From positions 1 to 64,000 of the forward strand of contig JAEHOE010000227.1 of assembly GCA_016858145.1 (NCBI GenBank): a stretch of DNA of 64,000 nt, read 5' to 3'. The translations under genes were made by a program, and so were the position numbers. The DNA comes from Edaphochlamys debaryana (Eukaryota; Chlorophyta; Chlorophyceae; Chlamydomonadales). The notes below the pieces were generated by a model that did no database searches, had not been told where the DNA came from, and saw nothing but the letters and a program-made list of their open reading frames with translations. Position 1 is the stretch's first letter. Every line of letters begins with the position of its first letter. Positions 1-9,450 of the stretch are shown in pieces.

Positions 1-379
1 CACACAGGATGCGCCCCCTCGGCTCCGCAGCGCCCCCCGGGCCACTCGCTTAAGGGCGATGGACGTGGGGCTTACAGGAGGTTGTGCTGCCAGGGAACTG
101 TGTACGCCCAAGAGCGCGGGACTGGGCAAGGCCGGCCCACCCGTGAGCGCGCCTTCCCAAGCGACCAGCCCAAGCCAGTAGAGCATTGCCTCGCCTTGTA
201 CGAACGACACGCTGTGCAGTCCCTAGGTGCCGACCCTGGCTGTGCGAGCAAACGTACGGCAAACCTGTCTGGGCGCTAGAGGCCACGGCTGCAAGGTTTG
301 AGCGGCTCATGCTGTAGGGAAGATGCAATTTTGATGCTTGGAAGACAAACGGGGCCCGCGCAGCGACTGCGAGGGTGCT

Positions 380-2440
380 CAAGTTTCCGAAGACTTTTAG
401 GCGGTAGTGAGATGGCGCTCAGATTGTGCTGGGCGTGGCATGCCGTGCATGCCATGTGCGTGTCTGGCTCCCCGCCTGCCCCTGGCCCCCGCACCCCCTC
501 CAGCCCCCCAGCCAGCACCAGCAACAAACTCTACAAACGCTAAACAACCCAAGCTTGGTTGACAGTTGTACCTGTCATACCGTGCTCGTACAACCGGTTA
601 CAACCACCCTCGTGTGTGTTTCGCTGCCCTGCAATGATCCCCCCTTCCCCCTTCCCCCCGCAGATGGTTGAAACACGCTCGGGATCAGGCGTTTATCAGG
701 CGAGCAGGCAGCCAGCCGCGCGGGGGGGGCAGCTGGGGTTGAACCAGCAGGCCGACGAGGGTGCGGGCACGGAGGGGGATGAGGCAGAGGCCGTGGAGTC
801 TGGGGGTGAGGTGGACACGCCCCTGGAGAGGGGGCCGCGGCCGGCTGCTAAAGAGAGGCGGCACCGCGGCCCCAAGCGGGACAAGGACGAGCTGAGGGCC
901 GAGGCGGCAGCCAAGCGTGATAGAACAGCTGTCAAGCACCGCTGCGTCTGGCGGCGTTAAGCTGCGCATACGGCCGAGGCCACCCATCCCAACTCAGAGT
1001 GGGGTCCCGAAGCAGCACGCTGCTGGGGAGTGGCTGGCGGTGAACCAGACATGGAGCCACCAAAGAAGCCGGAAGAGCTGTGCCGGCGCTGGGCTGCGCG
1101 GCGGAAGCCCAACGGAGGGGCATCTGGGGTCCAGGACGCGCCACGCTCTGGGGCCCCCACGGAAGGTGCCGGAGGCGAAAGCCCTGCTCGCACTAGCAAT
1201 GGTGCTCGACAAGGCGCCCAGCAGCAAGGAGGCGATGCTGGCGGTCCCCGAGTTCAAGGATCTCCTGGACAAGCTGCAGCGAGGCAAGAGGGGCTGGTCA
1301 GGGCGGGTGGAGAAGCAAGAAGGGGGCATGGGGGCAGCAAGCCTCAGCTGTGCGGGTCTGGCCTGAAAGCTTTCCCGCATCCCCCCCGCCTTCCCACAGG
1401 ATCCCGCCGACCCCGTGAGCCTGAGGGCGCTGTGGGACGCCATGATGGAGTGTGAGCCAAGGCTGAGCAAGGCGCTTGCTGGTGGAGTTCAAGAAGCCGC
1501 TGAAACCAGAGGTGATGAAGGCGCGCGTGGTCTGGATTGTGCGCAATCAAGTGGCTCCGCAAGGTGATGGGTTTGCGAGCGGACGAGGCCTTCCGGCTGC
1601 CCACCAGCGTGGAGGACCTGAAGCGCGAGGCCCCTGGGACTGGATCTCGCGCATCCTCCGGCGAGAGGCGGCGCGCGGGAGGGACAGGGAGGGAGGGAGG
1701 GAGGGATAGTCGAGGGGAGAGAGGGAAGAGTCGAGCAAGGGAAAGCATGGGCCAGGAAGGTGTACAGGGGGCACAGGACGCTCGGGGCAGCTGAGCAAGC
1801 ACGCATCAGGTTAACTACCTATCATGCCTTATTACCGTTTGTATTATTGCGGTGGAGCCAGGCGGGGCCCCGCCTCAGAGTGAGGCAAGGGGGGCTTGTC
1901 TGGCATGTTGGCCCGCGTGGGATGGACATGTCCGAAGCCGTGACGAGGGGGTTAGCAGGGGAAACGGTGTCACGACTGCTTATGACGATATTGCTGCTGG
2001 TGGCGAAGGTCGGGGCTGATCCCCCTGGGATAGCGGAATGCGCGATTCCGTTGTGCGGGAGTCGGGGAGTGCGGGACGCGGGGGGAGGCGGGGCCCCGCG
2101 TGCCGAACGGTCGCGGTGATGGTTCGCCGCGTCAAGCCGCTTCTAACCGATGCTAGTGCTTATCTGCACACACCTGTAGTCATAACAGAGCGTGGACCCA
2201 GGTCGCCAGCTTTATCCAGAGCCCTTCCGCGCAACGCCAATCCTCGATTGCGCTAAGCTGGCGCCACAGCTCAGAGCCTTCCGACAAGCCCCTCCGCGCT
2301 GCCGGAGACGCACAAGCGAGTTGGTGTCACTGAGGACGTAGCCAGCGAGCTTACGGGCTTCGATCTAGCGAAGCTTTTGCTGCGAAAACCGTGACGGGGC
2401 CGCTCGGCCTCACTGCCTCCTAAAAGTCGTCGGAAACTTG
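380..2440 (+). mobile_element. Inverted-repeat-bounded segment, array copy 1
   Basis: The left inverted repeat at 380-411 begins CAAGTTTCCGAAGACTTTTA. The right one at 2409-2440 ends with its near-complement. The two are about 32 nt long with roughly three mismatches. The gene copy at 664-1814 lies between them. The layout resembles a small DNA transposon with terminal inverted repeats, but I see no recognisable transposase, so this is an inference from structure only. Confidence 0.5.
664..1814 (+). pseudogene. Orphan array gene, copy 1 (frameshifted as assembled)
   Basis: This corresponds to the copy at 6282-7423. Exon A runs about 664-1283, then a GC-AG intron, then exon B about 1400-1814. 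Several single-base insertions break the frame, for example an extra T in the third codon region and extra bases near 1480 and 1545. The differences are almost all one-base indels. They may be uncorrected long-read errors in a repeat rather than real decay. Confidence 0.5.
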
Positions 2441-3194
2441 GCTTTGCGGCTCGAGCCGTCTGTCGCGGCGCCGTGCTTAAAATGCGCTGTAGCTTGGGGC
2501 TGAACACCACGTCTTCTATTGAGTAGGAAGGTAAGCTTGTGTGAGCGAGTGCGCGGAGTGGGAAGCCTTAGGCCGACAGCGAGACGGCGCGCTCTGATGC
2601 GTGCCGGGTCCACCAACGTGCCTACCCCATGCCGCAGCGCCCATGGCCGCCCCTAAGAAAGTGCTTACCCCCCGCAGTCCCCCCCGCCACCAAGCAAGCT
2701 TACAGAGTCCCTGTGCATATGGGGGAGCATGACAGGGGCTGGAGGCGGGGTGGGGAAAACCCTTGCCTTCCCCCTGCGGGGCACCGGTACCAGCACACAC
2801 CCCTCACCACAGGATGCGCCCCCTCGGGCCTCCGCAGCGCCCCCCCGCGGCCACTCGCTTAAGGGCGATGGACGGGGGCTTACAGGAGGTTGTGGCTGCC
2901 AGGGAACTGTGTACGCCCAAGGAGCGCGGGAACTGGGCAAGGCCGGCCACACCGTGATGCGCGCCTTCCCAAGCGACCAGCCCAAGCCAGTAGAGCATTG
3001 CCTCGCCTTTTGTACGAACGACAAGCTGTGCAGTCCCTAGGTGCCGACCCTGGCTGTGCGAGCAAACGTACGGCAAACCTGTCTGGCGCTAGAGGCCACG
3101 GCTGCAATGGTTTGAGCGGCTCATGCTGTAGGGAAGATGTCAATTTTGATGCTTGGAAGACAAACGGGGCCCGCGCAGCGACTGCGAGGGTGCT

Positions 3195-5245
3195 CAAGTT
3201 TCCGAAGACTTTTAGGCGGTAGTGAGATGGCGCTCAGATTGTGCTGGGCGTGGCATGCCGTGCATGCCATGTGCGTGTCTGGCTCCCCGCCTGCCCCTGG
3301 CCCCCGCACCCCCTCCAGCCCCCCAGCCAGCACCAGCAACAAACTCTACAAACGCTAAACAACCCAAGCTTGGTTGACAGTTGTACCTGTCATAACCGTG
3401 CTCGTACAACGGTTTACAACCACCTCGTGTGTGTTTCGCTGCCCTGCAATGATCCCCCCTTCCCCCTTCCCCCCGCAGATGGTGAAACACGCTCGGGATC
3501 AGGCGTTATCAGGCGAGCAGGCAGCCAGCCGCGCGGGGGGGCAGCTGGGGTTGCACACAGCAGGCCGACGAGGGTGCGGGCACGGAGGGGGATGAGGCAG
3601 AGGCCGTGGAGTCTGGGGGTGAGGTGGAACACGCCCCCTGGAGAGGGGGCCGCGGCGGCCGGCTGCTAAAGAGAGGCGGCACCGCGGCCCCAAGCGGGAC
3701 AAGGACGAGCTGAGGGCCGAGGCGGCAGCCAAGCGTGATAGAACAGCTGTCAAGCAACCGCCTGCGTCTGGCGGCTGTTAAAGCTGCGCATACGGCCGAG
3801 GCCACCCATCCCAACTCAGAGTGGGGGGTCCCGAAGCAGCACGGCTGCTTGGGGAGTGGCTGGCGGTGAACCCAGACATGGAGCCACCAAAGAAGCCGGA
3901 AGAGCTGTGCCGGCGCTGGGCTGCGCGCTGGAGCCCAACGGAGGGGCATCTGGGGTCCAGGACGCGCCACGCTCTGGGGCCCCACGGAAGGTGCCGGAGG
4001 CGAAAGCCCTGCTCGCACTAGCAATGGTGCTCGACAAGGCGCCCAGCAGCAAGGAGGCGATGCTGGCGGTCCCCGAGTTCAAGGATCTCCTGGACAGCTG
4101 CAGCGAGGGCAAGAGGGGCTGGTCAGGGCGGGTGGAGAAGCAGAAGGGGGCATGGGGCAGCAAGCCTCAGCTGTTGCGGGTCTGGCCTGAAGCTTTCCCG
4201 CAATCCCCCCGCCTTCCCCACAGGATCCCGCCGACCCCGTGAGCCTGAGGGCGCTGTGGACGCCATGATGGAGTGTGAGCCAAGGCTGAGCAAGGCGCTG
4301 CTGGTGGAGTTCAAGAAGCCGCTGAAACCAGAGGTGATGAAGGCGCGCGTGGAGTGCGCAATCAAGTGGCTCCGCAAGGTGATGGGTTTGCGAGCGGACG
4401 AGGCCTTCCGGCTGCCCACCAGCGTGGAGGACCTGAAGCGCGGGCCCTGGGACTGGGATCTCGCGCATCCTCCGGCGAGAGGCGGCGCGCGGGAGGGGAC
4501 AGGGAGGGAGGGAGGGAGGGATAGTCGAGGGGAGAGAGGGAAAGATCGAGCAAGGGAAAGCATGGCCAGAAGGTGTACAGGGGGCACAGGACGCTGGGGC
4601 AGCTGAGCAAGCACGCATCAGGTTAACTACCTATCATGCTTATACCGTTTGTATTATTGCGGTGGAGCCAGGCGGGGCCCAGCCTCAGAGTGAGCAAGGG
4701 GGGCTTGTCTGGCATGTTGGCCCGCGTGGGATGGACATGTCTCGAAGCCGTGACGAGGGGTGTTAGCAGGGGAAAACGCGTGTCACGACTGCTTATACGA
4801 TATTGCTGCTGGTGGCGAAGTCGGGGGCTGATCCCCCTGGATAGCGGATGCGCGATTCCGTTGTGCGGGAGTCGGGGGAGTGCGGGACGCGGGGGGAGGC
4901 GGGGCCCCGCGTGCCGAACGGTCGCGGTGATGGTCGCCGCGTCAAGCCGCTTCTAACCGATGCTATGTGCTTATTCTGCACACACCTGTAGTCATAACAG
5001 AGCGTGGACCCAGGTCGCCAGCTTTATCCAGAGCCCTCCGCGCAACGCCATCCTCGATTGCGCTAAGCTGGCGCCAGCTCAGAGCCTTCCGACAAGCCCC
5101 TCCGCGCTGCCGGAGACGCACAAGCGAGTTGGTGTCACTGAGACGTAGCCAGCGAGCTTACGGGCTTCGATCTAGCGAGCTTTTGCTGCGAAACCGTGAC
5201 GGGGCCGCTCGGCCTCACTGCCTCCTAAAAGTCGTCGGAAACTTG
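3195..5245 (+). mobile_element. Inverted-repeat-bounded segment, array copy 2
   Basis: The inverted repeats are at 3195-3226 and 5214-5245, with the same sequences as in the first copy. The segment encloses the frameshifted gene copy at 3479-4626. Confidence 0.5.
3479..4626 (+). pseudogene. Orphan array gene, copy 2 (frameshifted as assembled)
   Basis: The exon layout matches the third copy: the first exon starts after a CCCCGCAG acceptor at 3479, the intron begins with GC, and the second exon ends at the TAA at 4624-4626. One-base indels interrupt the frame in the acidic N-terminal part (about 3550-3665) and near 3770-3930. The middle part is intact here and keeps the extra G missing from the third copy, so the consensus frame has to be read from all copies together. 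Confidence 0.5.
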
Positions 5246-5996
5246 GCTTTGCGGCTCGAGCCGTCTGTCGCGGCGCCGTGCTTAAAATGCGCTGTAGCTT
5301 GAGGGCTGAACACCACGTCTTCTATTGAGTAGGAAGGTAAGCTTGTGTGAGCGAGTGCGCGGAGTGGAAGCCTTAGGCCGACAGCGAGACGGCGCGCGCT
5401 CTGATGCGTGCCGGGGTCCACCAACGTGCCTACCCCATGCCGCAGCGCCCATGCCGCCCCTAAGAAATGCTTACCCCCGCAGTCCCCCCCCGCGCACCAG
5501 CAAGCTTACAGAGTCCCTGTGCATATGGGGGGGAGCATGACAGGGGCTGGAGGCGGGGTGGGGAAAACCCTTGCCTTCCCCCTGCGGGCACGGTACCAGC
5601 ACACACCCCTCACCACAGGATGCGCCCCCCTCGGGCTCCGCAGCGCCCCCCCGCGGCCACTCGCTTAAGGGCGATGGACGTGGGGCTTACAGGAGGTGTG
5701 CTGCCAGGGAACTGTGTACGCCCAAGAGCGCGGGACTGGGCAAGGCCGGCCACACCGTGAGCGCGCCTTCCCAAGCGACCAGCCCAAGCCAGTAGAGCAT
5801 TGCCTCGCCTTTTGTACGAACGACAAGCTGTGCAGTCCCTAGGTGCCGACCCTGGCTGTGCGAGCAAACGTACGGCAAAACCTGTCTGGGCGCTAGAGGC
5901 CACGGCTGCAAGGTTTGAGCGGCTCATGCTGTAGGGAAGATGCAATTTTGATGCTTGGAAGACAAACGGGGCCCGCGCAGCGACTGCGAGGGTGCT

Positions 5997-8039
5997 CAAG
6001 TTTCCGAAGACTTTTTAGGCGGTAGTGAGATGGCGCTCAGATTGTGCTGGGCGTGGCATGCCGTGCATGCCATGTGCGTGTCTGGCTCCCCGCCTGCCCC
6101 TGGCCCCCGCACCCCCTCCAGCCCCCCAGCCAGCACCAGCAACCAAACTCTACAAACGCTAAACAACCCAAGCTTGGTTGACAGTTGTACCTGTCATAAC
6201 CGTGCTCGTACAACGGTTACAACCACCTCGTGTGTGTTTCGCTGCCCTGCAATGATCCCCCCTTCCCCCTTCCCCCCGCAGATGGTGAAACACGCTCGGG
6301 ATCAGGCGTTATCAGGCGAGCAGGCAGCCAGCCGCGCGGGGGGGGCAGCTGGGGTTGCACAGCAGGCCGACGAGGGTGCGGGCACGGAGGGGGATGAGGC
6401 AGAGGCCGTGGAGTCTGGGGGTGAGGTGGACACGCCCCCTGGAGAGGGGGCCGCGGCGCCGGCTGCTAAAGAGAGGCGGCACCGCGGCCCCAAGCGGGAC
6501 AAGGACGAGCTGAGGGCCGAGGCGGCAGCCAAGCGTGACAGAACAGCTGTCAAGCACCGCCTGCGTCTGGCGGCTGTTAAAGCTGCGCATACGGCCGAGG
6601 CCACCCATCCCAACTCAGAGTGGGGTCCCGAAGCAGCACGGCTGCTGGGGGAGTGGCTGGCGGTGAACCCAGACATGGAGCCACCAAAGAAGCCGGAAGA
6701 GCTGTGCCGGCGCTGGGCTGCGCGGCTGGAGCCCAACGGAGGGGCATCTGGGGTCCAGACGCGCCACGCTCTGGGGCCCCACGGAAGGTGCCGGAGGCGA
6801 AAGCCCTGCTCGCACTAGCAATGGTGCTCGACAAGGCGCCCAGCAGCAAGGAGGCGATGCTGGCGGTCCCCGAGTTCAAGGATCTCCTGGACAGCTGCAG
6901 CGAGGCAAGAGGGGCTGGTCAGGGCGGGTGGAGAAGCAGAAGGGGGCATGGGGCAGCAAGCCTCAGCTGTTGCGGGTCTGGCCTGAAGCTTTCCCGCATC
7001 CCCCCGCCTTCCCCACAGGATCCCGCCGACCCCGTGAGCCTGAGGGCGCTGTGGGACGCCATGATGGAGTGTGAGCCAAGGCTGAGCAAGGCGCTGCTGG
7101 TGGAGTTCAAGAAGCCGCTGAAACCAGAGGTGATGAAGGCGCGCGTGGAGTGCGCAATCAAGTGGCTCCGCAAGGTGATGGGTTTGCGAGCGGACGAGGC
7201 CTTCCGGCTGCCCACCAGCGTGGAGGACCTGAAGCGCGGGCCCTGGGACTGGATCTCGCGCATCCTCCGGCGAGAGGCGGCGCGCGGGAGGGGACAGGGA
7301 GGGAGGGAGGGAGGGATAGTCGAGGGGAGAGAGGGAAGAGTCGAGCAAGGGAAAGCATGGGCCAGGAAGGTGTACAGGGGGCACAGGACGCTGGGGCAGC
7401 TGAGCAAGCACGCATCAGGTTAACTACCTATCATGCTTATACCGTTTGTATTATTGCGGTGGAGCCAGGCGGGGCCCCGCCTCAGAGTGAGGCAAGGGGG
7501 GCTTGTCTGGCATGTTGGCCCGCGTGGGATGGACATGTCCGAAGCCGTGACGAGGGGGTTAGCAGGGGAAACGCGTGTCACGACTGCTTATACGATATTG
7601 CTGCTGGTGGCGAAGTCGGGGGCTGATCCCCCTGGATAGCGGATGCGCGATTCCGTTGTGCGGGAGTCGGGGAGTGCGGGACGCGGGGGGAGGCGGGGCC
7701 CCGCGTGCCGAACGGTCGCGGTGATGGTCGCCGCGTCAAGCCGCTTCTAACCGATGCTATGTGCTTATCTGCACACACCTGTAGTCATAACAGAGCGTGG
7801 ACCCAGGTCGCCAGCTTTATCCAGAGCCCTCCGCGCAACGCCATCCTCGATTGCGCTAAGCTGGCGCCAGCTCAGAGCCTTCCGACAAGCCCCTCCGCGC
7901 TGCCGGAGACGCACAAGCGAGTTGGTGTCACTGAGACGTAGCCAGCGAGCTTACGGGCTTCGATCTAGCGAAGCTTTTGCTGCGAAACCGTGACGGGGCC
8001 GCTCGGCCTCACTGCCTCCTAAAAGTCGTCGGAAACTTG
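5997..8039 (+). mobile_element. Inverted-repeat-bounded segment, array copy 3 (cleanest)
   Basis: The inverted repeats are at 5997-6029 and 8008-8039. The trinucleotide GCT stands immediately outside both ends (5994-5996 and 8040-8042), which is compatible with a 3-bp target-site duplication but too short to prove one. The segment is 2043 bp and carries the gene at 6282-7423. A fourth left repeat at 8786-8817 is followed within 6 bp by the end of the array. Read in the opposite sense, the same repeats also bound the ~0.8-kb spacer (for example 8008-8817) with CTCACTG...AGTGAG ends, reminiscent of CACTA-type termini, so which segment is the mobile unit is undecided. Confidence 0.5.
6282..7423 (+). 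CDS. Orphan basic protein encoded in the array unit, copy 3
   Basis: The family is not recognised. Exon A (6282-6904) starts with ATG directly after a pyrimidine-rich CCCCGCAG acceptor, so an untranslated or coding upstream exon is possible. It ends at a GC donor (GAG then GCAAGAGG). Exon B is 7019-7423, ending in TAA. With one G restored after 6757 (present in the other two copies) the consensus is 342 residues. It has an acidic Glu/Gly-rich stretch (about 25-55), a strongly basic Arg/Lys/Ala helix (about 60-100), a Trp-containing middle (EWLAVNPDMEPPKKPEELCRRW), and a helical C-terminal half with KALLVEFKKPLKPEVMKAR and KWLRKVMGLRADEAFRLP. It lacks a recognisable catalytic motif. The charged, helical character would suit a nucleic-acid-binding or Gag/accessory protein of a mobile element, but that is a guess. 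Confidence 0.5.
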
Positions 8040-8823
8040 GCTTTGCGGCTCGAGCCGTCTGTCGCGGCGCCGTGCTTAAAATGCGCTGTAGCTTGAGGGC
8101 TGAACACCACGTCTTCTATTGAGTAGGAAGGTAAGCTTGTGTGAGCGAGTGCGCGGAGTGGAAGCCTTAGGCCGACAGCGAGACGGCGCGCTCTGATGCG
8201 TGCCGGGGTCCACCAACGTGCCTACCCCATGCCGCAGCGCCCATGCCGCCCCTAAGAAATGCTTACCCCCCGCAGTCCCCCCCGCGCACCAAGCAAGCTT
8301 ACAGAGTCCCTGTGCATATGGGGGGAGCATGACAGGGGCTGGAGGCGGGGTGGGGAAAACCCTTGCCTTCCCCCTGCGGGCACGGTACCAGCACACACCC
8401 TCACCACAGGATGCGCCCCCTCGGGCTCCGCAGCGCCCCCCGCGGCCACTCGCTTAAGGGCGATGGACGTGGGGCTTACAGGAGGTTGTGCTGCCAGGGA
8501 ACTGTGTACGCCCAAGAGCGCGGGACTGGGCAAGGCCGGCCACACCGTGAGCGCGCCTTCCCAAGCGACCAGCCCAAGCCAGTAGAGCATTGCCTCGCCT
8601 TTTGTACGAACGACAAGCTGTGCAGTCCCTAGGTGCCGACCCTGGCTGTGCGAGCAAACGTACGGCAAACCTGTCTGGGCGCTAGAGGCCACGGCTGCAA
8701 GGTTTGAGCGGCTCATGCTGTAGGGAAGATGCAATTTTGATGCTTGGAAGACAAACGGGGCCCGCGCAGCGACTGCGAGGGTGCTCAAGTTTCCGAAGAC
8801 TTTTAGGCGGTAGTGAGATGGCG

Positions 8824-9450
8824 CCATTTTGCTTGCTAGGCCTGGAGTGCGCTAATCACTCAACGTGTGGCTGCATATCTCGCAGACAACTCCCGTGTGA
8901 CAGGTAAGGCGAAAGCTTTGCGCGGTGTGTTCCTATTGCAGTACGGCCCCGCGCGGTGCTCCTTGGCAGGCACCGTAGCTCGAGTACGGGCGACCTGCAC
9001 ACCTGGAGTAGGGATGAAGCGCTCCCAGGTCTCGCCTCATCAGCCCGGGGATAGGCAACTGGCACGAACGATTTGAGTTGTCTCATCCACTGACAGTGGT
9101 GCACCCCGACAGCTCACGCTCCGCCAAGACCTACTGTCCGGAACTCCACCACGCTGATACCCTCGCCTACTCAGACCCCTGGTACGAAAGGAACCCACCG
9201 AGTAAGAGCACGATTGAACCATGCATATGGCGGGCACGGTTCACATGGTCACATGGTCACACGGTCAGCGATCCGCGTCCCCCAGCCCCCCAGCCCATGC
9301 TCCAAGCTCCTGAGAATTCAGCAGCTCCTCCCTTGCCGGCACTCCCAGCCCCGGCCGTCCACATAACATCCTACCCCACATACAAAGGCACTGACCCATC
9401 TCTCATCGACAGTCCCACATACACCGTTACACCAGATTGCGCTCAACCCG
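8824..9450. other. Unique DNA between the array and the first F-box/LRR gene
   Basis: I find no coding sequence here. The stretch is less GC-rich than its surroundings and includes a short imperfect repeat of TCACATGG at about 9238-9262. It lies just past the 3' end of the minus-strand F-box/LRR gene and probably holds its 3' UTR. Confidence 0.5.

Larger units (their letters stand above)
1..8823. repeat. Tandem array of a ~2.8-kb unit (three full copies, one truncated)
   Basis: The same landmark (GGATGCGCC before a C-rich run) recurs at 7, 2812, 5618 and 8409, giving periods of about 2805, 2806 and 2791 bp. The copies are nearly identical base for base. The array is already under way at the left edge of the window and stops at 8823/8824, where similarity ends abruptly 6 bp after an inverted repeat. 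Copies 1 and 2 differ from the third mostly by single-base insertions and deletions, many of them extra bases, with few substitutions. Each full unit holds an inverted-repeat-bounded segment of about 2.04 kb that carries a two-exon gene, plus about 0.75 kb of spacer in which I recognise no coding sequence. The unit could be a multiplied transposon, a subtelomeric or satellite-like array, or a tandemly amplified gene. Confidence 0.95.

Noticed and set aside
5955..6818. Continuous 287-codon frame that extends the array gene upstream through the putative acceptor
   Set aside because: It depends on two extra bases present only in the third copy (near 6016 and 6145); the other copies have an in-frame stop there, and a C-rich CCCCGCAG acceptor stands directly before the ATG at 6282.
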